Positions 43,413 to 51,547 of a stretch of 64,000 nucleotides of DNA are shown here, in pieces. Numbering within the stretch: position 1 is the stretch's first letter; every line of letters starts with the position of its first letter. The notes under the pieces were generated by a model. It was not told where the DNA came from, searched no databases, and saw nothing but the letters and a program-made list of their open reading frames with translations. Location of the stretch: the NCBI GenBank assembly GCA_963724405.1, contig CAVRUQ010000003.1, forward strand, positions 1,860,001 through 1,924,000, given 5' to 3'. A program made the translations under genes and the position numbers. The DNA is from CAVQBJ01 sp963724405 (GTDB taxonomy: Bacteria; Actinomycetota; Thermoleophilia; Solirubrobacterales; Solirubrobacteraceae).

Positions 43413-45071
43413 GTGTCCTTTAGGGAGCAGCAGGCTGCAAGGAGCAGACTCCCAACCGCACTCGTGGAGGTCTCAGCCCTACATCACCATCCGCTGCCCG
43501 GATTGCGGGGTCCTGCGCCCCTGCTCAGATTGCAATCCGACGAGCGGCTGGTCGCGCTCATCCGCAAGGGTCAGCACGGGGCGTTCGAGGCGCTCGTGGC
43601 GCGCTACGAATCGCGGCTGCTCGCGTTCTGCCGGCACATGCTCAACTCGCGTGAAGACGCCGAGGACGTGCTGCAGGAGGTCTTCACGGCGGCCTTCAAC
43701 GCGATGCTCGCCGACGATCGCGAGATCAACGTGCGCCCGTGGCTGTATCGGATCGCGCGCAACCGCAGCCTGAACCACCTGCGCCGCGCCTCGGCGATCG
43801 GGGTCGACTCGATGGACGTGCACTTCGCCGACCACGGTCAGTCGACGGGCGACAAGGTCTTCAAGCGCGAGGCGTTCCGCCAGCTCATCGAGGACGTCGG
43901 ACGGCTGCCCGAGACACAGCGCACCGCGCTTCTGCTGCGCGAGATGGACGCCCTCTCCTACGACCAGATCGCCGAGGCGATGGAGACGACGGTGCCGAGC
44001 GTCAAGTCGCTGCTCGTGCGCGCACGGGTGTCGCTGGCCGAGGCCGCCGAGGCGCGCAAGCTGACCTGCGACGAGGTCCGGCTCGAGCTCGGCGAGGTGG
44101 CCGAGGGCCTGAAGAAGACCTCGCCCCCCGTCCGCCGCCATCTGCGCGACTGCAATCGCTGCGAGGGATTCCGCAAGGAGCTAAAGACGAACAACAAGGT
44201 GATGGCCGCGATGTTCCCCGTCGGCCCGCTGCTCATGGCCAAGAAGTTCATCCTGGCCAAGCTCGGTGCGACGGCGAGCGCCGGCGGCGCCCAGGTCGGC
44301 GGCGCCACCGCAGCCGCGGGCGCCGGCGCCGGCGCCGGCGCTGCCGGAGCGGCGACCGCCGGCGGGGGTGCGGGCATCGTCGCCGCCGGAGCCGGAGCGC
44401 TCGCCACGAAGGCGGTCGCCGGCCTGGCCGCCGCGGCGCTCGTCACGGCCGGCGCCGTCGAGGTCAACGACAACGTCGGCGTGACGCACCACGCGTACCC
44501 GACGCATCCGTCGGTCTCGATCGCCAGCGTCGCACCGCGCCCGATCGTCCATGACGTCATCGCCCCGGCGCCGGTCATCGTGCGCGCGGTGTCCCAGCGC
44601 GTCAGCGGCGCGGGCGTGCTCGCCCAGCGTCGCGCCCGCGCGGCCATCGCCCGGATCAAGACGCCCAAGGCGGCGACTCCGGCCGTGGTGCCGCTCGTCA
44701 CCCATGTCGTCACCACGACCACCACGACGAGCAGCGCCGAGACGCGGACGCCGACCACCCAGGTCCAGAGCGACGTCACCGTGCTGCCCTCGACCCCGGC
44801 CGCGCCCCCGGCCGCGCCGGTGAGCACCCCGGTGGTCGTCACCCCGCCGCCGACGGACACGACGACGAGCTCGACCGATGCACCGACGAGCAGCTCGTCC
44901 ACGAGCACCGCTCCGACGGCCCCGGTCGCCACGCCGGTGCCGGACCCGGCGCCGCCGGTCACGACGACGACGGACACGAGCGCCTCCGCAACCTCGGCGC
45001 CGACGACGACGGGCGGGACGCAGGCCGGCGTGATCGTCACGACGTCGGCGACCACGACGAGCACGCCGTAG
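43413..45071 (+). CDS. ECF sigma factor fused to zinc anti-sigma motif and membrane tail
   Basis: A 552-residue protein. Sigma region 2 is ALVARYESRLLAFCRHMLNS, then REDAEDVLQEVFTAAFNAML (about 58-105). Region 4 is RLPETQRTALLLREMDALSY, then DQIAEAMETTVPSVKSLLVR (about 165-205). After region 4 comes H243-x3-C247-x2-C250 (HLRDCNRC), the zinc motif of ZAS anti-sigma factors. A Gly/Ala-rich stretch, a probable membrane helix (about 327-350, KAVAGLAAAALVTAGAVEV) and a ~200-residue Thr/Pro/Ser-rich tail follow. So sigma factor, its inhibitor motif and an external sensor-like tail are in one chain. The N-terminal start is uncertain: GTG 43413, or TTG near 43530 just before QSDERLVALI. Confidence 0.87.
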   Translation: MSFREQQAARSRLPTALVEVSALHHHPLPGLRGPAPLLRLQSDERLVALIRKGQHGAFEALVARYESRLLAFCRHMLNSREDAEDVLQEVFTAAFNAMLADDREINVRPWLYRIARNRSLNHLRRASAIGVDSMDVHFADHGQSTGDKVFKREAFRQLIEDVGRLPETQRTALLLREMDALSYDQIAEAMETTVPSVKSLLVRARVSLAEAAEARKLTCDEVRLELGEVAEGLKKTSPPVRRHLRDCNRCEGFRKELKTNNKVMAAMFPVGPLLMAKKFILAKLGATASAGGAQVGGATAAAGAGAGAGAAGAATAGGGAGIVAAGAGALATKAVAGLAAAALVTAGAVEVNDNVGVTHHAYPTHPSVSIASVAPRPIVHDVIAPAPVIVRAVSQRVSGAGVLAQRRARAAIARIKTPKAATPAVVPLVTHVVTTTTTTSSAETRTPTTQVQSDVTVLPSTPAAPPAAPVSTPVVVTPPPTDTTTSSTDAPTSSSSTSTAPTAPVATPVPDPAPPVTTTTDTSASATSAPTTTGGTQAGVIVTTSATTTSTP

Positions 45072-45074
45072 GGC

Positions 45075-45098
45075 ACGACCGCGGCGAGCCGCGGTCGT
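45075..45098. terminator. Bidirectional terminator hairpin
   Basis: ACGACCGCGG (45075-45084), loop CGAG, CCGCGGTCGT (45089-45098): a perfect 10-bp stem exactly between the convergent sigma-factor and 45099-45764 genes. There is no U-tract. Confidence 0.65.
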
Positions 45099-45764
45099 CT
45101 ACCCGGTGAACGTGAGCGTGCCGAACGGCAGGTTGAGGACGCCCTCGCTGCCGACGGGATGCGCCTTGTCCACGCTGCTGTTCGCGTGCTCGAGCATGGT
45201 CACGACGAGTCCGCGCCGTCCGTCGGCGTGCGGCGCGACGAGGAGCACGACGCGACCGTCGACGAGCTTGCCGCCGGGTCGGGCCGTGAAGTCGATCTCG
45301 TAGCCGGACTGGTTGTTGGCCCCGCTCGTGACGTTCAGACGTTCCTCGCCTTCACCGATCAGCCGGAAGTCCGGGTACTGCCGCGCGAGCCCGGCGATGA
45401 AGCCCGTCGCGTAGACGGGCAGGTAGCCGTTGACGAGCCCGGTGTACGCCGGCAGCTCCAGCGGCCCGACGGCGAATGCGTTCTGCAGCGATCCGTGTGC
45501 GCCGCTCGCCTCGAGCCGGACGTATTCGCCGGCCCGGGCGGGGCGACGGGAGAGCGAGCGGTAGCGGAAGTGAAACGGCACCGGCCCGCCGCGGCTGTAG
45601 GTCGAGTCGATGAGGGTGAGCACGACGGCCGCCGCCAGCGCGAGGACGGCAACCCCGGCGACGACGACCGCCAGGCGACGCGCGTGCGACGCCGCTCGCC
45701 AGCGGGGGGCGAGCAGCTCGCCGAGCGTCGGCGCGTACTCGCGCCTGAGCGGGATCGAAACCAT
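45099..45764 (-). CDS. Membrane-anchored hypothetical protein
   Basis: A 221-residue protein with a basic cytoplasmic N-terminus (~35 residues), one helix (LAVVVAGVAVLALAAAVVLT, about 31-52) and an extracytoplasmic domain containing 'YSRGGPVPFHFRYRSLSRRP', a YPDFRLIGEGEERLN segment and a final 'GVLNLPFGTLTFTG'. No family is recognised with confidence; single-helix proteins of this shape are common in Thermoleophilia. It is convergent with the sigma-factor gene. ATG 45764 gives a sensible topology. Confidence 0.7.
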   Translation of the reverse strand: MVSIPLRREYAPTLGELLAPRWRAASHARRLAVVVAGVAVLALAAAVVLTLIDSTYSRGGPVPFHFRYRSLSRRPARAGEYVRLEASGAHGSLQNAFAVGPLELPAYTGLVNGYLPVYATGFIAGLARQYPDFRLIGEGEERLNVTSGANNQSGYEIDFTARPGGKLVDGRVVLLVAPHADGRRGLVVTMLEHANSSVDKAHPVGSEGVLNLPFGTLTFTG

Positions 45765-45810
45765 CGGCGACCCAGTCTAGGAGCCGGTGCCGCCGTCGTG
45801 CCGCGCGCGC

Positions 45811-46725
45811 TCAGCCGAGCCCGATGACCTTCAGGCGGCGCGACAACGCGGTGAGCGCGAAGTCGCGCGACTGGGCGACCGAGGCGCCGAACAGCTCGAC
45901 CGTGTCGTCCTCGGGCGCCCACTTTGGGCGTAGCACGCCCTCGGCGGCCGGCAGGACCTCGGCCAGCGTGCGCTGGATCGCCTCGCGATAACGCTCATCC
46001 GCCCGGGCGTGATCGCGCAGGAAGCGGGCACCGAAGGCGACGTGGCGATGCTCGTCGCGCGCCACGTTCGTGAAGCCGGCAACGAACGCGGGCAAGGTGC
46101 CCATCTTCTCGTTGTAGTCGATGATGAAGTGCTGACCGGTAAGGGCGAGCATGCCCTCGATCACCATGTGGTAGATCGTGATCGCCTCGACGAGCGTCTC
46201 GACGTCCTCGGGCTCGGCCGCCAGGCGATCGACGCGGCGACGGAGCATCTCGTCGAAGAGCACCCCGAACTCCGGGTTCAGGTGCTCGCTCGTCTCGGCC
46301 AGGCGCTCGTCGAGGCCGTCGGCGTGCAGCACGCCGACCTTCGAGTAGAACGCGTCGAAGAAGGCCACGTGCCGAGCCTCGTCGGCGATCTGCGTGCAGA
46401 GGAAGATCCGCATGTCCTCGCTCGGACAGGCTCGCATCATCGGCCCGAGCTCGGCGGCGACGCGCTGCTCGCCGACGAAGAAGCTGCTCAAGCCGTACAT
46501 GCGTGCGTAGCGCTCGTCGGCGTCGATACGCTCGTGCCAGTCGACGCGGTCCTCGGTGAAGTCGAGGTCGCCCACCGCCCACTGCTGGCGCTCCCACAGC
46601 GAGTAGAGCTCGTGGTAGGAGAGCAGCTCGGCCTCGCCACGGGCGGCGGACTCGGTGAGCGCCGGGTCGCTCGTGGCTCGGAAGTCGGCGCGATCCGTGC
46701 GGTGGTGCACGCCCAGCTCAGCCAT
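45811..46725 (-). CDS. R2-like ligand-binding oxidase (R2lox), ferritin-like di-metal protein
   Basis: A 304-residue protein of the ribonucleotide-reductase R2 superfamily. Metal ligands are E86 (GEQRV), E116 and H119 (DEARHV), E190 (YHMVIEG), E225 and H228 (RDEHRHV). V89, three residues after the first Glu, and Y185, five before the third, match the Val-Tyr pair that is crosslinked in the R2lox Mn/Fe oxidases. This separates it from true R2 (no tyrosyl-radical R2 pattern) and no nrdE-like gene is nearby. R2lox proteins bind a long-chain fatty-acid-like ligand and a Mn/Fe cofactor; the physiological reaction is not settled. It is monocistronic and divergent from a small membrane-protein gene. 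Confidence 0.85.
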   Translation of the reverse strand: MAELGVHHRTDRADFRATSDPALTESAARGEAELLSYHELYSLWERQQWAVGDLDFTEDRVDWHERIDADERYARMYGLSSFFVGEQRVAAELGPMMRACPSEDMRIFLCTQIADEARHVAFFDAFYSKVGVLHADGLDERLAETSEHLNPEFGVLFDEMLRRRVDRLAAEPEDVETLVEAITIYHMVIEGMLALTGQHFIIDYNEKMGTLPAFVAGFTNVARDEHRHVAFGARFLRDHARADERYREAIQRTLAEVLPAAEGVLRPKWAPEDDTVELFGASVAQSRDFALTALSRRLKVIGLG

Positions 46726-46894
46726 CGGTTGCTGACCCTACATGACCTCGCGGGTCGGCCGGCCACGATTTGCGCTATCAGACGGCCCGCCGTCGCGGGC
46801 GCCTACTCAACGCGTGTTCGAGCGTGCTGCACCTGCGGCCGCGCGGCGCCGATTAACGGGGTGAGGAAGAAGACATAAGACCACCCCCCGCGAC

Positions 46895-47182
46895 ATGCTC
46901 CCGAGCGCCCCCAGACGACACCAGAGCTTCAGGCTCACGCACCCCGTGGAGTACGACGCTCTCCACCGCCGGGTGTGGATCCTCGGGCAGCGCTGCCATC
47001 ACGGCGCCACCGGCGCGATCCTCACCGGCGGCGGCGTCGCGGGGGTGGTGCTCGGCCTGCTGCGAGGCCGGCGGCTGCTGCGCGGCGGTCGCCTGGCGGC
47101 CACCCTGAGCGCGGGCATGCTGCTGATGCTGCACGATTGGCACGACCGGTCGGTCTGGTTCCGCGCCGGCCGCGGCGCCTGA
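46895..47182 (+). CDS. Small membrane protein, hypothetical
   Basis: 95 residues: a soluble start (PVEYDALHRRVWILGQRCHH), then one hydrophobic segment (GAILTGGGVAGVVLGLL), a basic turn and a second hydrophobic segment (AATLSAGMLLMLHDWHDRS). The sequence looks like a small conserved actinobacterial membrane protein, but I cannot name a family. It is divergent from R2lox and 72 bases before the TMEM175-like gene. Confidence 0.6.
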   Translation: MLPSAPRRHQSFRLTHPVEYDALHRRVWILGQRCHHGATGAILTGGGVAGVVLGLLRGRRLLRGGRLAATLSAGMLLMLHDWHDRSVWFRAGRGA

Positions 47183-47254
47183 GGGGCGCGCGGCGCCGCG
47201 CTCGACCGCCCGCTCCTGCCCACGCGCGGCGCTCGCTAGGGTGCGCGGCACGCG

Positions 47255-47923
47255 GTGAGCTCGACGCCCTCCAACGGATCGCACGACAACGGCGCCCGCG
47301 CGACGATCGGCAAGTCGCGTGTCGAGGCGTTCTCCGACGGCGTGCTCGCGATCGCGGCCACGCTGCTCGTGCTTGACATCCCGGTCCCTCAACCCGCCGC
47401 ACACCACGGGTTGGCGTATGGGCTCGCGCACGAGTGGCCGATATTCGCGGGCTACGTTGTGTCGTTCCTGACGATCGGTGTGATCTGGATCAACCATCAT
47501 GCGATGCTGCGGCGCCTCGCTGCGGTCGATCACACGCTGCTCGTCCTGAACATCCTGCTGCTGATGCTCGTCGCGATCCTCCCCTGGTCGACGCTGCTGA
47601 TGGCCGACTATCTGCGCAGGAGCCAGGGCCAAGGCCTCGCCGCCGCCGTGTACAGCGGCTCGTTCCTGGCCATGTCGTGCGTCTTCTTCGCGATGTACCA
47701 CTACGCGCTCGCTCGCCGCCCGCACGAGCTGGTCCCCCAGCTCAGCGACGCGACCCGCCGGACGATCCTGCGACGCAATCGGGTGGGCCTGCTGCCGTAC
47801 GCCGTCGCCACCGCGGTGGCGCCACTGTCGCCGTACCTCACGCTGGCGATCTGCGGCGCGATCGCCGTCTTCTACGGCTGGCCCACGACGACGTCCGACG
47901 CGCCACAGCAGTCGACGCGCTGA
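47255..47923 (+). CDS. TMEM175-family (DUF1211) potassium channel-like protein
   Basis: A 222-residue membrane protein. The first helix holds R-x3-FSDG (RVEAFSDGVLAIAATLLVLD), the signature of TMEM175 channels. Five more helices follow (FAGYVVSFLTIGVIWINHHA, LLVLNILLLMLVAILPWSTL and others), matching the six-helix prokaryotic subunit. Bacterial members form tetrameric, potassium-leaning cation channels. The start is GTG 47255. It is convergent with the HxlR gene, 16 bases apart. Confidence 0.88.
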   Translation: MSSTPSNGSHDNGARATIGKSRVEAFSDGVLAIAATLLVLDIPVPQPAAHHGLAYGLAHEWPIFAGYVVSFLTIGVIWINHHAMLRRLAAVDHTLLVLNILLLMLVAILPWSTLLMADYLRRSQGQGLAAAVYSGSFLAMSCVFFAMYHYALARRPHELVPQLSDATRRTILRRNRVGLLPYAVATAVAPLSPYLTLAICGAIAVFYGWPTTTSDAPQQSTR

Positions 47924-47939
47924 AGAGGGCGCTGCGCCC

Positions 47940-48392
47940 TCAGGCCAGGACGGGCTCGTCGTCGGCCGGCGTCGCGAGCTCCTCGCAGACCGGGCACCAC
48001 CAGCGCACCTGCAGCGCGGTGCCGCAGATCGCGTGCCGAGGCGCATCGGCCGGCTCCGCGCCCTGCGTACGCGCGGACCAGTCGGCGAGCAGCCGCAGCG
48101 CATCGGCGAGCGCCTCGCCGTCGGCCGTCAGGCGGTACTCGAAGCGCGGCGGGCGATCCGAGTACGGGGAGGAGACGACGATGCCGTCCTCCTCGAGCTT
48201 GCGCAGACGGGCGCTGAGGATGTTCGGGGCGATGCCCTCCACGCGCTCCTGCAGCTCGCCGTAGCGCAGCGGGCCGGAGAGCAGCGCGGCGATGACGACG
48301 AGCGACCAGCGATCTCCGAGCCGCTCGGCCACGCGCGCCACGTGGCCGAGGGCATCGGCGCCGACGCCGGCGGGCGAATCGCGATCGGGCAC
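47940..48392 (-). CDS. HxlR-family transcriptional regulator
   Basis: A winged-helix regulator of about 150 residues. VAERLGDRWSLVVIAALLSG, then PLRYGELQERVEGIAPNILS, then ARLRKLEEDGIVV are the HxlR HTH and wing. The C-terminus carries a Cys-rich tail (CGTALQ ... WWCPVCEEL), giving a C-x-x-C that could bind metal or sense redox. The frame is open to ATG 48440, but a -10 like TATACA on this strand lies at about 48424-48429, so GTG 48392 is preferred. It is divergent from, and shares its promoter region with, the double-protease gene. Confidence 0.82.
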   Translation of the reverse strand: MPDRDSPAGVGADALGHVARVAERLGDRWSLVVIAALLSGPLRYGELQERVEGIAPNILSARLRKLEEDGIVVSSPYSDRPPRFEYRLTADGEALADALRLLADWSARTQGAEPADAPRHAICGTALQVRWWCPVCEELATPADDEPVLA

Positions 48393-48401
48393 GAGCGGAG
48401 C

Positions 48402-48431
48402 ATGACACGCGCTCTCGTAGTTGTGTATAGT
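48402..48431 (+). promoter_or_regulatory. Promoter of the double-protease gene (leaderless type)
   Basis: -35 ATGACA (48402-48407), 18-base spacer, -10 TATAGT (48426-48431), followed 7 bases later by the ATG at 48439. The transcript should begin at or next to the start codon. The same TGTATAGTCA stretch also offers a -10 on the other strand for the HxlR gene. Confidence 0.6.
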
Positions 48432-48438
48432 CACTTGC

Positions 48439-50284
48439 ATGTCACAAGTTACAAGTCTCTCCAATGATGTGGGCCGATCGGTCGTCGGACTGCGCCGCGG
48501 GGCGCGGCGCGGATCGGGCGTCGTCGTCGCCCAGGACCGGATCGCCGTCCTGACGCATTCGATCGCCAGGTCGCCGGTCGAGGTCGTCCTCCCCGACGGC
48601 CAGAACGGCGACGGCGAGCTCGGGGGCGTTGACCGCCGCCACGGCATCGCGCTCCTCGAGGTCCCGACCGGCGACGCGCCGCCCGTGCGCTTCGCCGACG
48701 CCGCGCCGCAGATCGGCGACGTCGTCTTCGCGCTCGCCAACCCCGGCGCGAGCGGCCTGCGCGTGACCGAGGGCCGGGTCTCGACCGGGCCGCTCACCGT
48801 CCGCGGCCGTCACGGGCGACCGGTCGAGGGCGTCATCGAGCACACCGCCCCGCTGCCGCGCGGCTCCGGCGGTGGCCCGCTCGTCGACGCCGACGGCACC
48901 GTGCTCGGGCTGAACGTGCTGCGCTCGGACCCCGGCTTCCTCCTGGCGCTGCCGGCCGGCGTCGTGCGCACCTCCGTCGAGCGCCTGCTCGAGGGCCGCG
49001 AGGAGAGCGGCCACCTCGGCGTGGCGCTCGTGCCGGGCCGGGCCAGCCGGCGCATGCGCGCCGCGGTCGGCCTGCCCGAGCGCGATGGCCTGCTCGTGCG
49101 CCATGTCGAGGACGACGGACCGGCCGACCGCGCGGGCGTGCGCGCCGGCGACCTGCTCGTCGCCCTCGGTGAGACCGAGCTGAAGTCGATCCGCGACGTC
49201 TTCGCCGCGGTCGATGCCGCCCCCGACTCGGTCGCGGTGCGGATCGTGCGCGGCACCGAGGAGCTCGAGCTGACCGTGTCAGCTGCGCGGCGGAGACGCG
49301 ACGTGAGCGCCGACACGATGGAGCGCGACGCGGCCGCGCTGGACGCGTACAGCACCACCGTCATCGACGTGGCCGAGCGGCTCGCGCCGTCGGTGGCCAA
49401 CCTGCGTCTGACCGCGCACGCGCGCGACGGGCGCCACGTCACGACGGGAGCCGGGAGCGCGATCGTCCTCAGCCACGACGGGTTCCTGCTCACCTCCGCG
49501 CACGTCGTCGCCCGGCGCCGGCGGGCGGCGTCCGCGCGCCGCGGCGTCGCGTCGTTCACTGACGGGCGCGAGCTCCCCTTCACCGTCGTCGGCGCCGACC
49601 CGCTCACCGACCTCGCCGTGCTGCGCACCGAGGACGGCGGCCTGACGCCGGCCGTGCTCGGCGACGCCTCGCGGCCTGCGCGTCGGGCAGCTCGTCGTGG
49701 CGATCGGCAACCCGAACGGATTCGCCGGGTCCGTCACCGCCGGCGTCGTCTCGGCGCTCGGACGGTCGCTGCCGGCCGAGGCGAGCGGCATCGCGCGCAC
49801 GATCGACGAGGTCATCCAGACCGACGCGGCGCTCAACCCCGGCAACTCCGGCGGCGCGCTCGCGGACAGTCATGCCCGCGTCGTCGGCGTCAACACCGCG
49901 CTGGCCGGCATCGGCCTCGGCCTCGCCGTGCCGATCAACCACGCCACCCGGCGGATCATCGGCGCGCTCATGACCGAGGGCCGCGTGCGCCGGGCCTACC
50001 TCGGCGTGGCCGGAGCGCCGCGTCCGCTGCCCCCCGCGGCCCGCGCCGACTGGGGCGCCGACGCGTGTCTCGAGCTGGCCGAGATCGTCGCCGGCTCACC
50101 CGCCGAGCGCGCCGGGCTGCGGGCCGGAGACCTCCTCGTCGAGCTCGGCGGCGTCCGCATCGCGGGCGTGGCCGACGTGCTCGAGCTGATGGAGCACGAG
50201 GTCATCGGCACGCATCTGACCGCCGTCGTGCTGCGGGACGGACTCGAGCGGCGCCTGCAGGTCGTTCCGATCGAGCTCGGCTGA
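48439..50284 (+). CDS. Tandem HtrA-like protease-PDZ / protease-PDZ protein, frameshifted
   Basis: Two trypsin-like (S1C) modules, each followed by a PDZ domain, in about 615 residues. Module 1 (about 15-175) is degenerate: where active enzymes have TDLA it reads HGIALLEV, and where they have GNSGG it reads GSGGG, so catalytic Asp and Ser are lost. PDZ 1 is about 190-280 (GLLVRHVEDDGPADRAGVRA). Module 2 has His in LLTSAHVV, Asp in DPLTDLAVLR and Ser in LNPGNSGGAL. PDZ 2 is near the end (IVAGSPAERAGLRAGDLLVE). An extra C at 49675-49676 shifts the frame between GDASR and LRVGQLVVAIGN; the rest of module 2 is read from 49678 to 50284. No signal peptide is seen. It is either a recent pseudogene or an assembly indel. 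Confidence 0.8.
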
Positions 50285-50332
50285 GGCTCCCCCGGACGCC
50301 ACCGCCGCGCGCCGCCGCGCCGACGGCGATGC

Positions 50333-50725
50333 TCAAGCCAGCCTGAGGAACGACCGATCCGTCCCGCATGAGCGACGAGTCCGGTGGCTACCTCGCGCAC
50401 CAGACCGGCGGTCAAAGCGGAGTTCCGCTAGCGCGCTGCGCCTCGCCCGGTGCGCGATCGCGAACGGGACCGTCCCGCTCCCCGCGCCCGCCACGGTCAC
50501 GATCGCCCGGTACCTGCCCTTCGCGAGCCGGTGCCCGGCCGGCTTCTTGATCTTCAGCGCGTTCAGCCCGGCGTGTCCCGTGAAGGTGGCCGTGCCGATG
50601 AGCCGCAGCCTGGCCTGCCGTGAGCCGCCACCGGGCGTGTTGCCCGACAGCGGATCGCCGAAGAGCCGCGCACCGTTGACCTGATACGCGACGGGAGCCC
50701 ACGGCCCTTGACGTCCGAGCCGCAT
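50333..50725 (-). CDS. Hypothetical fragment, possible remnant of a secreted protein
   Basis: A frame of about 130 residues. Its middle (TATFTGHAGLNALKIKKPAG, then HRLAKGRYRAIVTVAGAGSG) is like the beta-sandwich ends of Thermoleophilia secreted proteins ('L-x-x-G-x-Y-x-x-x-VT'). There is no signal peptide or full domain, and the C-terminal end is low-quality Arg-rich sequence. Its start lies next to the PadR promoter. Real translation is uncertain. Confidence 0.35.
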   Translation of the reverse strand: MRLGRQGPWAPVAYQVNGARLFGDPLSGNTPGGGSRQARLRLIGTATFTGHAGLNALKIKKPAGHRLAKGRYRAIVTVAGAGSGTVPFAIAHRARRSALAELRFDRRSGARGSHRTRRSCGTDRSFLRLA

Positions 50726-50736
50726 AGCCGTATATT
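50708..50736 (+). promoter_or_regulatory. padR-type gene promoter
   Basis: -35 TTGACG (50708-50713), a 17-base spacer, -10 TATATT (50731-50736); both hexamers match consensus at 5 of 6 positions. The predicted start point near 50743 leaves a leader of about 35 bases before the ATG at 50778. Confidence 0.65.
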
Positions 50737-50748
50737 CGACGTCGAATA
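50733..50748. promoter_or_regulatory. PadR operator palindrome over the -10 and transcription start
   Basis: TATTCGACGTCGAATA is a perfect 16-bp palindrome. It covers the last four bases of the -10 and the expected start point, the classic place for autorepression by the PadR protein encoded just downstream. Confidence 0.65.
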
Positions 50749-50777
50749 ATCGTCTCTGGATGTCCGGGGAGACAACC

Positions 50778-51404
50778 ATGACCCGCCGCAAGCTGAACAA
50801 CCCCCTCGCCCTCGCCGTCCTGGGCCTCCTGCTCGAGCGCCCGATGCATCCGTACGAGATGTCGACGACGCTGCGCGAGCGCTCCAAGGAACAGAGCATC
50901 AAGCTCAACTACGGCTCGCTGTACTCGGTCGTCGACTCGCTCGCGCGGCACGAGTTCATTCGCGCGCGCGAGACGATCCGCGAGGGCCGCCGTCCCGAGC
51001 GCACGATCTACGAGCTCACCGACGCCGGGCAGGCCGAGTACGTCGACTGGATGAGCGAGCTGCTCGCCGTCCCGGAGAAGGAGTACCCACGCTTCGAGGC
51101 GGCGCTCTCGCTCATGCCCGGCCTGCCGCCCGAGGACGTCGTGGCCCTGCTGCGGGAGCGCACCAAGCGCCTCGAGGTGGAGCGGCTCGCGCTGCGCTCG
51201 GTGCACGAGTTCGCCGACCAGGAGGGCCTCCCGCGCCTGTTCGTCGTGGAGGGCGAGTACCACCAGGCGATGCTCGAGGCCGAGCTCGCGTTCGTCCGCC
51301 GACTGATCGCCGACATCGAGGACGGCTCGATCGGGGTCGAGCTGTGGCGCGAGCTGCACGACGACCCCGAGCACGGAGGTGATCGCCTGCGCAGCGTGCC
51401 CTAG
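50778..51404 (+). CDS. PadR-family transcriptional regulator
   Basis: A 208-residue regulator. NNPLALAVLGLLLERPMHPY, then EMSTTLRERSKEQSIKLNYG, then SLYSVVDSLARHEFIRA form the PadR winged helix; ETIREGRRPERTIYELTDAG is the wing. The long C-terminal half (AALSLMPGLPPEDVVALLRE onward) is the helical dimerisation domain of the PadR/VirR-like type. The start at ATG 50778 is chosen over 50760 because GGGGAG lies 7 bases upstream. The drug-exporter genes start 143 bases downstream after a terminator, so it probably represses them in response to their substrate, as LmrR-type PadR proteins do. Confidence 0.9.
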   Translation: MTRRKLNNPLALAVLGLLLERPMHPYEMSTTLRERSKEQSIKLNYGSLYSVVDSLARHEFIRARETIREGRRPERTIYELTDAGQAEYVDWMSELLAVPEKEYPRFEAALSLMPGLPPEDVVALLRERTKRLEVERLALRSVHEFADQEGLPRLFVVEGEYHQAMLEAELAFVRRLIADIEDGSIGVELWRELHDDPEHGGDRLRSVP

Positions 51405-51416
51405 CGAAGGAAGAGC

Positions 51417-51452
51417 GGCTCCGAAGCGGTGCGCGAACACCGCCTCGGAGCC
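51417..51452 (+). terminator. Terminator/attenuator hairpin after the PadR gene
   Basis: GGCTCCGA-A-GCGGTG (51417-51431), loop CGCGAA, CACCGC-C-TCGGAGCC (51438-51452): 14 pairs with one mismatch, with GGAAG/CTTCC flanks extending it. It lies 12 bases after the PadR stop. No long U-run follows, so it may act as an attenuator before the ABC genes. Confidence 0.6.
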
Positions 51453-51547
51453 TTCCTCGAGCGGTCTCGCCACCCGAAGCTCATTCGTCACTGTAGGCGG
51501 GACCGGCTCGTTCGTCCATTCCGACTCCCTCGGAGGTTGAAGCGAAC

